From contig NZ_CP157276.1 of assembly GCF_040024445.1 (NCBI RefSeq), positions 1,984,001-2,048,000 of the forward strand: DNA of 64,000 nt. Reading direction: 5' to 3'. The translations under genes were made by a program, and so were the position numbers. Below, piece by piece: positions 16,185 through 23,983 of the stretch (position 1 is its first letter; the number at the start of each line of letters is the position of its first letter). The notes under the pieces are model-generated. The model ran no database searches and had not been told where the DNA came from. It worked only from the letters and a program-made list of their open reading frames with translations. Source of the stretch: Prescottella soli. GTDB lineage: Bacteria > Actinomycetota > Actinomycetes > Mycobacteriales > Mycobacteriaceae.

Positions 16185-17134
16185 GTGTCGAACTGGTGGA
16201 AGTGGTCCGATCCGGATTCCGTGAGTGCGTGCACCGCGGATCGCTGGTGGTGCTCGCTCCGGACGGCACGCCCACGCTCGCGCACGGCGAGGTGCACACC
16301 CCGATCTACCCGCGCTCGTCGAACAAGCCCATGCAGGCGGTGGCGCTGCTCCGCAGCGGATTCGTGCCGCGCTCGACCGAGGAGCTGGCGATCGCGTCGG
16401 CGTCGCACGAGGGCGAGACGGCGCACGTCGAACTGGTCGAGGCGCTCCTGAGTCGTGCGGGGCTGGACGAGACGCATCTGCAGTGTCCGCCGGACCTGCC
16501 CGCGAACGAGCTGGCCCGGGCCGAGGTCCTCACGTCCGGCAATCCCCCGCGCACGGTCTACATGAACTGCTCGGGCAAGCACGCCGCCATGCTCGCCGCG
16601 TGTGCGGCCAACGGATGGCCCACCGACTCGTACCTCGACCCGGGCCACCCGCTGCAGCGGACGGTCATCGACACGGTCGCCGAGCTCAGCGGCGAACCGG
16701 AGACCGAACTGGGCATCGACGGCTGCGGGCTGCCGATCATCCCGCTGTCGCTGACCAACCTGGCCCGCGCGTACTCCCGGCTCGTCACCGCGGCGCCGGG
16801 TTCCCCGGAGCGGTCCGTGGCCGACGCGATCCGCGCGCACCCGCACGTGATCTCCGGGACCGGCCGCGACGACGCACGGCTCATGCCGGCGGTACCGGGA
16901 CTGCTGTGCAAGGCCGGCGCCGACGGCATCCACGCCGGGGCGCTGCCGGACGGCACCGCGTTCGCGTTCAAGATCGACGACGGGCACGAACGCGCGCGCC
17001 TCCCGCTGACCGCCGCGCTGCTGCACCGACTCGGCGTCACGTGGTCGGAGGATCACGCCGCACTGGCCTCACAGCCGGTTCTCGGCGGCGGCGCCCGCGT
17101 CGGCACCATCCGTGCCGTTCCCGGCGTGTTCTAG
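16181..17134 (+). CDS. asparaginase (rhizobial type II family, PF06089)
   Basis: The protein is 317 aa. The motif RSSNKP (Ser46/47 and Lys49) and MNCSGKHAAML match the Rhizobium etli type L-asparaginase family, a Ser-Lys enzyme with a metal-binding Cys, unrelated to E. coli AnsA/AnsB. It should hydrolyse L-asparagine to aspartate and ammonia in the cytoplasm. The GTG 16181 start overlaps the MOSC stop (GTGA), making a ygfZ-MOSC-asparaginase operon. Confidence 0.87.
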   Translation: MSVELVEVVRSGFRECVHRGSLVVLAPDGTPTLAHGEVHTPIYPRSSNKPMQAVALLRSGFVPRSTEELAIASASHEGETAHVELVEALLSRAGLDETHLQCPPDLPANELARAEVLTSGNPPRTVYMNCSGKHAAMLAACAANGWPTDSYLDPGHPLQRTVIDTVAELSGEPETELGIDGCGLPIIPLSLTNLARAYSRLVTAAPGSPERSVADAIRAHPHVISGTGRDDARLMPAVPGLLCKAGADGIHAGALPDGTAFAFKIDDGHERARLPLTAALLHRLGVTWSEDHAALASQPVLGGGARVGTIRAVPGVF

Positions 17135-17232
17135 CCTGCAGAAACCCCGCATCACAGCAGCTCACGGGGCCTGTGAGACAAATCAGACACTGCCGGGGAC
17201 GGGACGTGGGAGCGGAAGTGACTTTTCCACGC

Positions 17233-17238
17233 TAGAGT
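17233..17238 (+). promoter_or_regulatory. -10 hexamer upstream of DUF3073 gene
   Basis: TAGAGT would start transcription near 17245, inside the inverted repeat 17235-17264. Confidence 0.45.
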
Positions 17239-17264
17239 GTTGAGCAGGAAAACATTCAACACTC
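17235..17264. promoter_or_regulatory. 9-bp inverted repeat over the DUF3073 promoter
   Basis: GAGTGTTGA (17235-17243) and TCAACACTC (17256-17264) form a perfect inverted repeat with a 12-base spacer, overlapping the putative -10 and start site. It could be an operator or a 5' mRNA hairpin. Confidence 0.5.
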
Positions 17265-17319
17265 ACGCGGGGCCGCCAAATTCCCCAGGCCGCCCCGCGA
17301 AAGCGCGAGGGGGTCAGCC

Positions 17320-17535
17320 ATGGGCCGCGGCCGGGCTAAGGCAAAGCAGACCAAGGTTGCACGGGAGCTCAAGTACAGCTCGCCGTCCACGGATTTCGAC
17401 AGCTTGCAACGAGAGCTCTCGAACGGCGGAGCACCGAGCTCGCCCCGCAACGGCGGAGTGATCGCGGACAAGCGCGCCGACGAGGATCCTCGCTCGCGCT
17501 GGGATGAGGACGACTACGACGACTGGCGTCGTTGA
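17320..17535 (+). CDS. DUF3073 protein
   Basis: A 71-aa hydrophilic protein, MGRGRAKAKQTKVARELKY..., basic at the N terminus and very acidic at the C terminus (DEDDYDDW). It is the actinobacteria-specific DUF3073 family (Rv0810c counterpart). Charge distribution suggests nucleic-acid or ribosome association, which is inference; no function is established. GAGGGGG lies before ATG 17320. It is a single-gene unit closed by a strong terminator. Confidence 0.88.
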   Translation: MGRGRAKAKQTKVARELKYSSPSTDFDSLQRELSNGGAPSSPRNGGVIADKRADEDPRSRWDEDDYDDWRR

Positions 17536-17565
17536 CTGTCGTAACCGACGTCACCTGATTACCTC

Positions 17566-17601
17566 GAAATGAGGGGGAGCCCGACGGCTCCCCCTCATTT
17601 C
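17566..17601. terminator. 16-bp hairpin terminator after DUF3073
   Basis: A perfect 16-bp stem (17566-17581 with 17586-17601) has a CGAC tetraloop and an A-rich 5' and T-rich 3' base. It suits termination in both directions. Confidence 0.8.
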
Positions 17602-17643
17602 GTGGTATCCGGCGGTCGCCGTCCCTGTCGGGAACTGACGCAT

Positions 17644-17691
17644 GACGACATCGTCCCCGGGATCCTTGTGGACCCCGGGGACGATGTCGTC
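17644..17691 (-). terminator. 18-bp hairpin terminator after purM
   Basis: A perfect 18-bp stem (17644-17661 with 17674-17691) with a 12-base loop lies 15 bases beyond the purM stop on the minus strand. Confidence 0.75.
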
Positions 17692-17705
17692 GGTTCGTGC
17701 AGGTG

Positions 17706-18785
17706 TCAGAAGCGCGGGTGATCGCCCAGGAGCAGCGCACGTGCCGCGTCGGCGTCCGACGCCTTCTTGATGCTGCCGAGCGTCCAGCAGTCGATGTGGC
17801 GGGCCGTGAGGACCGCCAGAGCGCGGTCCACGTCCTCGGGCGCCACGATCGCAACCATGCCGACGCCCATGTTGAACGTCTGCTCCATCTCGGCGCGCTC
17901 GACGCGACCGCGCTGCGCGATCATCGTGAAGATCGGTGCCGGGCTCCAGGTGCCGCGATCCAGCTCGGCGACGAGGCCCTTGGGCATCACGCGCGCGAGG
18001 TTGTTCGCGAGACCGCCGCCGGTGACGTGGCAGAAGGTGCGCACGTCGGTCTCGGCCGCCAGCGCCAGGCAGTCCTTGGCGTAGATCTTGGTGGGCTCGA
18101 GCAGCTCCTCACCGAGGGTGCGGCCGAACTCGTCGACGTGACCGGTCAGCGACATGCGATCGATCTCGAGCAGCACCTTGCGGGCCAGCGAGTAGCCGTT
18201 GGAGTGCAGGCCCGACGCCCCCATGCCGATCACGACGTCGCCCGGGCGGACCCGGTCCGGCCCCAGCACCTGGTCGGCCTCGACGACGCCGACACCGGTC
18301 GCGGACAGGTCGTAGTCACCATCCGCCATCACACCGGGGTGCTCGGCCGTCTCGCCACCGAGCAGCGCGCAGCCGGCCTGGATGCAGCCCTCGGCGATGC
18401 CGCCGACGATCTCCGCGACGCGCTCCGGCACGACGCGGCCGACGGCGATGTAGTCCTGCAGGAACAGCGGCTCGGCGCCGCACACGACGAGGTCGTCGAC
18501 GACCATCGCGACCAGGTCGAGGCCGACCGTGTCGTGCTTGTCCATCGCCTGCGCGACCGCGAGCTTGGTGCCGACGCCGTCGGTGGAGGCCGCGAGCAGC
18601 GGCTCCTTGTAGTCACCCTTGAGTGAGAACAGACCGGCGAACCCGCCGAGGCCGCCCATGACCTCGGGGCGGCTGGCCTTCTTCGCCAGCGGGGCGAACA
18701 GCTCGACTGCCCGGTCGCCCGCTTCGATGTCCACTCCGGCGGCGGCGTACGAAGCGCCCTGCGTGCGGGTACTGTCCTCGGTCAT
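17706..18785 (-). CDS. purM: phosphoribosylformylglycinamidine cyclo-ligase (AIR synthetase)
   Basis: PurM of 359 aa. It converts FGAM to AIR with ATP, step five of de novo purine synthesis. Recognisable segments are YAAAGVDIEAGD at the N terminus, STDGVGTKLAVAQ and GASGLHSNGYSLAR. ATG 18785 has GGAG about 9 bases upstream; the frame continues upstream without purM similarity. A palindrome at 18859-18879 sits at its predicted transcription start. It follows purF on the same strand after a 141-base gap with its own promoter. Confidence 0.95.
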   Translation of the reverse strand: MTEDSTRTQGASYAAAGVDIEAGDRAVELFAPLAKKASRPEVMGGLGGFAGLFSLKGDYKEPLLAASTDGVGTKLAVAQAMDKHDTVGLDLVAMVVDDLVVCGAEPLFLQDYIAVGRVVPERVAEIVGGIAEGCIQAGCALLGGETAEHPGVMADGDYDLSATGVGVVEADQVLGPDRVRPGDVVIGMGASGLHSNGYSLARKVLLEIDRMSLTGHVDEFGRTLGEELLEPTKIYAKDCLALAAETDVRTFCHVTGGGLANNLARVMPKGLVAELDRGTWSPAPIFTMIAQRGRVERAEMEQTFNMGVGMVAIVAPEDVDRALAVLTARHIDCWTLGSIKKASDADAARALLLGDHPRF

Positions 18786-18858
18786 CGGTTTCTGGCTCCA
18801 GCCTTGATCTCGGTGAATGTCGACTTCGGCGCCAGCCGTCGTCGGGCATACGGGTACA

Positions 18859-18879
18859 GCGCAATCACCTCGATTGCGC
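18859..18879. promoter_or_regulatory. palindrome GCGCAATC-N5-GATTGCGC at the purM start site
   Basis: A perfect 8-bp inverted repeat lies directly downstream of the putative purM -10 (18884-18889). It may be an operator or a leader hairpin. Confidence 0.45.
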
Positions 18880-18883
18880 CCTA

Positions 18884-18889
18884 ACGCTA
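18884..18889 (-). promoter_or_regulatory. -10 hexamer of purM
   Basis: TAGCGT on the minus strand would give a start near 18877 and a leader of about 92 bases. Confidence 0.4.
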
Positions 18890-18926
18890 CCGGAGTACCC
18901 ACGGCACCCCGGCAGCGTCCTGCGAA

Positions 18927-20507
18927 CTAGGGGCGCGACAGCGCGTCCGCGTTGTCGTTGTCATGGCTGACCGCCGCGCCCGCGGCCGACTCCAACATCC
19001 CCTCGAGGACGTTCTTGCCGATGCCCCCCTCCGGGAGCGCGATCGGGTAGGTGCCGTCGAAGCACGCCGCGCACAGACGCGAGCGGGGCTGCTCGGTGGC
19101 CGCGACCATGCCGTCGATCGAGATGTAGCCGAGCGAATCGGCACCGATCGACCGGCGCACGCCGTCGAGCATCTCGTCGAACGTGGCATTCACGCCGCTG
19201 CCCTCGGCACCGTTCGCGATGAGCTCGGCGGGCGACGCGAAGTCGATGCCGTAGAAGCACGGCCACTTGACCGGCGGCGAGGCGATGCGCACGTGGATCT
19301 CGAGCGCGCCGGCCTCACGGAGCATGCGGATCAGCGCGCGCTGGGTGTTGCCGCGCACGATCGAGTCGTCGACGACGACGAGACGCTTGCCGCGGATGAC
19401 TTCCTTGAGCGGGTTCAGCTTCAGCCGGATGCCCAGCTGACGGATGGTCTGCGACGGCTGGATGAACGTGCGGCCCACGTAGGCGTTCTTCATCAGGCCC
19501 TGGCCGTAGGGGATGCCCGAGCCCTGCGCGTAGCCGACCGCGGCGGGGGTGCCCGACTCCGGCACCGGGATCACCAGGTCGCCCTCGGCGGGGTGCTCCT
19601 TGGCGAGGCGGCGGCCGATCTCCACGCGGGTCGAATGCACCGAACGACCGGAGATCACGCTGTCGGGGCGAGCGAGGTAGACGTACTCGAACACGCAGCC
19701 CTTGGGCTCCGGGTTCGCGAACCGCGAGGACCGGACGCCGTCGGCGTCGATCGCGAGCAGCTCACCGGGCTCGATCTCGCGCACGAACGACGCACCGACG
19801 ATGTCGAGGGCGGCGGTCTCGCTCGCGACCACCCAGCCACGGTCGAGTCGACCCAGACAGAGCGGGCGGATGCCGTGCGGATCGCGCGCCGCGTACAGCG
19901 TGTGCTCGTCCATGAAGGTCAGGCAGAACGCACCGCGCAGCGTCGGCAGCAGCTTCATCGCGGCCTGCTCGAGCGTGCTGTCGGCGGCGGCGTGCGCCAG
20001 CAGGGCGCCGACGATGTCGGAGTCCGACGTGGCCGCACCGGGGCGCTTCTCGTTGATCAGTCCGGCCTCGCGGGCGCGCTGCGCCAGCTCGGCGGTGTTC
20101 ACGAGGTTGCCGTTGTGGCCCAGCGCGACGCCGGTGCCGGCGGCGGTAGTGCGGAAGATCGGCTGTGCGTTCTCCCACGTCGTGGAGCCCGTGGTCGAGT
20201 AGCGGCAGTGGCCGACGGCGACATGCCCCGGCATCGCGCCGAGGGTCTGCTCGTCGAACACCTGACTGACCAGGCCGAGGTCCTTGAAGACCAGCACCTG
20301 CGAGCCGTCGGCGACGGCGATGCCGGCGGCCTCCTGGCCACGATGTTGGAGGGCATAGAGCCCGTAGTACGTGAGCTTGGCGACGTCCTCACCCGGCGCC
20401 CAGACGCCGAAGACGCCACACTCCTCACGAGGTTCGTTCTCGTCCTCGTCCGGTGCGGTCGTAGCGAGAAGGTTCCGACTGTTGACCGACAGTTCGGCAC
20501 GAGTCAC
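18927..20507 (-). CDS. purF: amidophosphoribosyltransferase
   Basis: The protein is 526 aa. It catalyses the committed step of purine synthesis, PRPP plus glutamine to phosphoribosylamine. After a propeptide of about 29 residues the mature N-terminal nucleophile appears as EECGVFGV. The PRPP loop is VVVDDSIVRGNT. C-terminal cysteines (CAACFDGTYP) fit the iron-sulfur-type PurF found in Bacillus and actinobacteria. It starts at GTG 20507 in a short untranslated leader behind TAGAAT (20551-20556). Confidence 0.95.
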   Translation of the reverse strand: MTRAELSVNSRNLLATTAPDEDENEPREECGVFGVWAPGEDVAKLTYYGLYALQHRGQEAAGIAVADGSQVLVFKDLGLVSQVFDEQTLGAMPGHVAVGHCRYSTTGSTTWENAQPIFRTTAAGTGVALGHNGNLVNTAELAQRAREAGLINEKRPGAATSDSDIVGALLAHAAADSTLEQAAMKLLPTLRGAFCLTFMDEHTLYAARDPHGIRPLCLGRLDRGWVVASETAALDIVGASFVREIEPGELLAIDADGVRSSRFANPEPKGCVFEYVYLARPDSVISGRSVHSTRVEIGRRLAKEHPAEGDLVIPVPESGTPAAVGYAQGSGIPYGQGLMKNAYVGRTFIQPSQTIRQLGIRLKLNPLKEVIRGKRLVVVDDSIVRGNTQRALIRMLREAGALEIHVRIASPPVKWPCFYGIDFASPAELIANGAEGSGVNATFDEMLDGVRRSIGADSLGYISIDGMVAATEQPRSRLCAACFDGTYPIALPEGGIGKNVLEGMLESAAGAAVSHDNDNADALSRP

Positions 20508-20550
20508 AGCAAACGCTCCCTAAGGGGATTCGGTGCGGGGGGCGTGCCCC

Positions 20551-20556
20551 ATTCTA
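20551..20556 (-). promoter_or_regulatory. -10 hexamer of purF
   Basis: TAGAAT on the minus strand would start transcription near 20544, leaving a leader of about 37 bases before purF. Confidence 0.5.
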
Positions 20557-20626
20557 ACGACCGCGCTCACATGACTCGACCCTCGGTGCTCCGGATCACG
20601 TCGAAGCGACGCCCGTCACACACCGA

Positions 20627-21013
20627 TCACAGGCGAAGCAGCGGCAACCAGTGGCCGATCTCCCCCGCCCGGCTGCCCGACGCGTCGAGCGATCCGGCGG
20701 CGGTCGCGTCGTCGAAGCCGACCAGTCCGGTCACCAACTGCAGCCAGGTCCGGGGGTCGGTCTCGACGACGTTCGGCGGCGTGCCACGGGTGTGCCGGGG
20801 CCCCTCGATGCACTGCACCGCGACGAACGGCGGCACCCGCACCTCGACGCTCGAACCGGGGGCGATCTGTTCGAGGGTGCGGGCGCTGAGCCGGACCGCG
20901 GCCGCCAGCACGGCGCGGGCCGGCTTCGTGTCGTCCTCGCCCCGCAGCCACGGCCCGACGGCGAGCAGGGCGCTGCGGAGTTCGGCGGGATCGACGGCAC
21001 GACGGGCTGGCAT
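20627..21013 (-). CDS. sterol-carrier-family protein (Rv0807-like)
   Basis: The protein is 128 aa. Segments RAVLAAAVRLSARTLEQIAPG and VEVRVPPFVAVQCIEGPRHTRGTPPNVVE match the small actinobacterial protein encoded next to purF (Rv0807), annotated as a sterol-carrier/SCP2-like family. No catalytic residue is evident. ATG 21013 is chosen over the longer frame, which overlaps the divergent PPOX gene; an AT-rich TAGATT hexamer lies 8 bases upstream, so the message may be leaderless. Ligand unknown. Confidence 0.7.
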   Translation of the reverse strand: MPARRAVDPAELRSALLAVGPWLRGEDDTKPARAVLAAAVRLSARTLEQIAPGSSVEVRVPPFVAVQCIEGPRHTRGTPPNVVETDPRTWLQLVTGLVGFDDATAAGSLDASGSRAGEIGHWLPLLRL

Positions 21014-21071
21014 GGAGGGTGAATCTACTGACCGTCGGAACAACCCCGCGAGCGGCGCGGTTGCACCAGCC

Positions 21072-21518
21072 ATGAGCACCGACGTCGATACACAGCGTCC
21101 GCTTCTCGATCTCGTTGCGTCACAGAACAAGGCGATTCTCGCGACGCTCAAGCGCGACGGGCGACCGCAGCTGTCCAATGTCCTGTACGCGTGGGATCCG
21201 GGAACCCGCACCGCCCGGGTCTCGGTGACCGCGGACCGCGCCAAGACCCGCAACGCCGCGCGCGACCCGCGGGTCTCCCTGCACGTGAGCGCACCGGACT
21301 TCTGGAGCTACGCCGTCCTCGAGGGCGACGCGGAACTGTCCGCGGTCGCGGCCGATCCACACGACGCCGCAGTCGACGAACTCGTCGAGACGTACCGCGC
21401 GGCGGCCGGACGCGAGCACGAGGACTGGGACCAGTTCCGGCGCGCGATGATCGACGAGCGCCGCCAGGTTCTGCGGATCCACGCCGACCGGGTGTACGGC
21501 ATGGCCGGGCTGCCCTGA
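21072..21518 (+). CDS. PPOX-class F420-dependent oxidoreductase
   Basis: Split-barrel flavin/F420 protein of 148 aa. The sequence LVASQNKAILATLKRDGRPQLSNVLY and the KTRNAARDPRVSLHV segment are typical of actinobacterial F420H2-dependent PPOX-fold reductases. The substrate is unknown; relatives reduce biliverdin or quinones. ATG 21072 gives the family's usual N terminus. It is divergent from the SCP2-like gene and converges on the CPBP protease gene, with a 6-base gap. Confidence 0.85.
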   Translation: MSTDVDTQRPLLDLVASQNKAILATLKRDGRPQLSNVLYAWDPGTRTARVSVTADRAKTRNAARDPRVSLHVSAPDFWSYAVLEGDAELSAVAADPHDAAVDELVETYRAAAGREHEDWDQFRRAMIDERRQVLRIHADRVYGMAGLP

Positions 21519-21524
21519 CACCAC

Positions 21525-22199
21525 TCACATCGGTGGCAGCGGCACCTCGGCGACATCGGTGGTCACCTGGATCCGGCGAAGCAGCAGTGCGCCGCCGACG
21601 TTGACGGCCAGGTGCAGCAGGGCCGGTGCGAGCACGCTGCCGCTGCGGGCGCGCAGACGGTCGAAGACGACCGACGCCAGCGCCGTGAACGCGACGGTGC
21701 CGGGCACCGAGTCGTTCGCGACGTGCGCCGGGTGCACGTGCCAGAGACCGAAGGCGGCCGCGCGCACCGTGGCGGCCGCCGACGCAGGCCACGCCCGGTC
21801 GGTGAGCGCGGTCAGCACCCCGCGGAACAGCAGCTCCTCGGTGATCACGGTGCCGAACGGGATGTGCGCGCCCACCCACTCGGCGAAGTCGTGGCGCACC
21901 TCGCCGGACACAGCGAACCTGCTGTGCAGCGACGGCATCGCCAGCGCCACCGCGTAGCCGACGACGGGGATCGCGGCGGCGGCACTCCCCCACACCAATC
22001 CGGCCCGGAAGTTCGCGAGACCCAGTTCTTCTCGACGCAGCCCGCTCGCCAGCCCGACACCGGTCGCACCGACCGACAGGAGGGTTCCCGCGGTCGCGCG
22101 ACTGCGCGGCGACAGCCGCAGCGCGGGCTGTACCGCGTTGTTCCACGCCACCAGCGCCACCGACGACACCGCCGCGGCGACCGACGGCGCGGGTCTCAC
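21525..22199 (-). CDS. CPBP-family intramembrane glutamic endopeptidase (CAAX protease-like)
   Basis: This 224-aa membrane protein contains the Abi/CPBP motifs TEELLFRGVL (EExxxR), FGLWHV and HLAVNV, with about six helices. Such proteases cleave within membranes; in bacteria they are linked to bacteriocin self-immunity or protein processing. The GTG start at 22199 overlaps the stop of the Abhydrolase_9 gene (GTGA). The frame runs on upstream to 22685 antisense to known coding and is rejected. Confidence 0.83.
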   Translation of the reverse strand: MRPAPSVAAAVSSVALVAWNNAVQPALRLSPRSRATAGTLLSVGATGVGLASGLRREELGLANFRAGLVWGSAAAAIPVVGYAVALAMPSLHSRFAVSGEVRHDFAEWVGAHIPFGTVITEELLFRGVLTALTDRAWPASAAATVRAAAFGLWHVHPAHVANDSVPGTVAFTALASVVFDRLRARSGSVLAPALLHLAVNVGGALLLRRIQVTTDVAEVPLPPM

Positions 22200-23980
22200 T
22201 TCTCGGGCCCGTCGTGCCCGCGCAGCGACTCGAGCACGCCGCGCGCGCGTTCGGTGTCGGCCGGTGTCCAGCCTTGGGGCTGGGCGACCGCGACCCAGCC
22301 GTCGAGGATCGTGGTGCCGTAGTTGTGCCCGTGCCCGTCCGGGACTCCGGCCGCATTCGCGAGATCCGCGCTGACCTGCCAGAACGTCACGAACGGGAAC
22401 CATTTCATCGACGGCAGCCGATCGAATCCCGGTGGCTCGGTCAGCCAGTCGGGGCGCGCGAAGATCAGGTCGGGCGACCACCACACCACCGGGTCGGACG
22501 GGTGCTGGATGTACAGCACCCGCGGTTCGAGCCACGGTCCCGGCGCCCCGGGAATGGCGGCGGCGTCGTCCGCGAACCGGACGACCAGACCGTCCGCGTA
22601 CACGGGTTGGACCTCGGGCGTGCCGGGGTCGCGCCGCTCGGTGAGTGACTGCCACAGCGGGTTCGCGTTGGGCGGCCCCACCCACAGCACACCGTCGACG
22701 GTCTCGCGGATGTCGGCGAGACCGGAGAACGCCCCTTCTCCGGCCTGGGTGCCGAGGCTCTCGCCGTACACGTACAGCTTGGGCCGGGTGGCCTCGGGCT
22801 TGGTGAGCCAGCGGTCGTGCACCGCATGGATCAGCGCATCGCCGGCGACGGCCGCCTTACCGCGGTCGGCGATGAACGAGATCCAGCTGGGCAGGTACGA
22901 GTACTGGGCGGCGACCAGCGCACTGTCGCCGTTCTCGACGAGTTCGATCGCCTGCGCCGCGGTCGGGTTGACCCAGCCGGTGCCGGTGGTCGGGATGATG
23001 ACGAGCGCCTTGCGCTCGAAGGCCCCGGTCCGGTCGAGTTCGTCGACCACGACCTTCATCCGGGCGGCGGTGTCGTCCGCGCTCTCGAGCCCGGCGTAGA
23101 CACGGATGGGTTCCTTCGCGGGCTTGCCGTTGGCGGCGGTCAGCTCGCCGGCGTGGATGCCGCCGGAGACGAAGTTGCGTCCCTCGAAGCCCAGGGTGTC
23201 CCACGGCGCCAGCGACATCGGGCTGCCCGACTTCTCGGGCAGGAGGGGCTGCACGGCGCCGGCGCGGGTCTCGTTGTTCTGCAGGCTGAAGGCCGAGTTG
23301 ACGGCGGCGTAGCCGACGCGCAGCAGGATGCCGTCGACCAGCATGAACACCAGCACCAGCACGACGGCGAGGCCGGCGGCCGAGGCGGCCGGCGGTGGGA
23401 TCTTGAGCAGCCGGTTGAGTTGGTGCGCCACCCACCGGACGAGATCGCGCAGCACCCGCCACAGCGAGATGATCGCGGCCGCGACGAGGGCACTCAGGCC
23501 GAGCGTGCGGAAGTAGCCGGTGGTGGTCGTGCCCTCGGCGTTCATGAGCGTCGACAGTTCGCGCTGCCAGCCGGCCGAGTAGGTCAGCATGATCAGTGCC
23601 GCGACGATGGACAGCACCGGCACCGCGACCTTGAGGGCGAGCATGATCCGGCCGGGCAGCGGCCACCACGATCGGCGGGCCAGTCCGAATTCCCAGACCA
23701 GCCATCCGATCGCGGTGCCGACGGCATAGCCGATCGCGGCGCTGATGCCGCCGATCAGGCCCTGGAAGAGCCAGTCACGCGGCAGCAGCGACGGCGTCAG
23801 CGACCAGCAGAAGAACAGCGTTCCGAACGCGATTCCCGTGAAGTCGAGGTGCAGCAGACCCCACGCCCACACGACGAGCGGGTGCCGCTGGTCGAACCCG
23901 GGGGTGACGGCAGGGGTCGACGGCTGCGGGTCCTCCCGCAGCTCAGCGACCGCCTCCCGTTCGACCCCCGAGTCCGTCAC
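22196..23980 (-). CDS. Abhydrolase_9 family membrane hydrolase
   Basis: The protein is 594 aa. The N-terminal half has four or five membrane helices (from LLHLDFTGIAFGTLFF); the C-terminal half is an alpha/beta-hydrolase-like domain with the elbow YVYGESLGTQAGE. This layout matches the Abhydrolase_9_N/Abhydrolase_9 (formerly DUF2319) family of actinobacteria. Activity and substrate are unknown; an envelope esterase is plausible. The GTG start at 23980 is only 3 bases after purL, and the stop overlaps the CPBP gene, so the three form one transcription unit. Confidence 0.83.
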   Translation of the reverse strand: MTDSGVEREAVAELREDPQPSTPAVTPGFDQRHPLVVWAWGLLHLDFTGIAFGTLFFCWSLTPSLLPRDWLFQGLIGGISAAIGYAVGTAIGWLVWEFGLARRSWWPLPGRIMLALKVAVPVLSIVAALIMLTYSAGWQRELSTLMNAEGTTTTGYFRTLGLSALVAAAIISLWRVLRDLVRWVAHQLNRLLKIPPPAASAAGLAVVLVLVFMLVDGILLRVGYAAVNSAFSLQNNETRAGAVQPLLPEKSGSPMSLAPWDTLGFEGRNFVSGGIHAGELTAANGKPAKEPIRVYAGLESADDTAARMKVVVDELDRTGAFERKALVIIPTTGTGWVNPTAAQAIELVENGDSALVAAQYSYLPSWISFIADRGKAAVAGDALIHAVHDRWLTKPEATRPKLYVYGESLGTQAGEGAFSGLADIRETVDGVLWVGPPNANPLWQSLTERRDPGTPEVQPVYADGLVVRFADDAAAIPGAPGPWLEPRVLYIQHPSDPVVWWSPDLIFARPDWLTEPPGFDRLPSMKWFPFVTFWQVSADLANAAGVPDGHGHNYGTTILDGWVAVAQPQGWTPADTERARGVLESLRGHDGPEK

Positions 23981-23983
23981 ACA

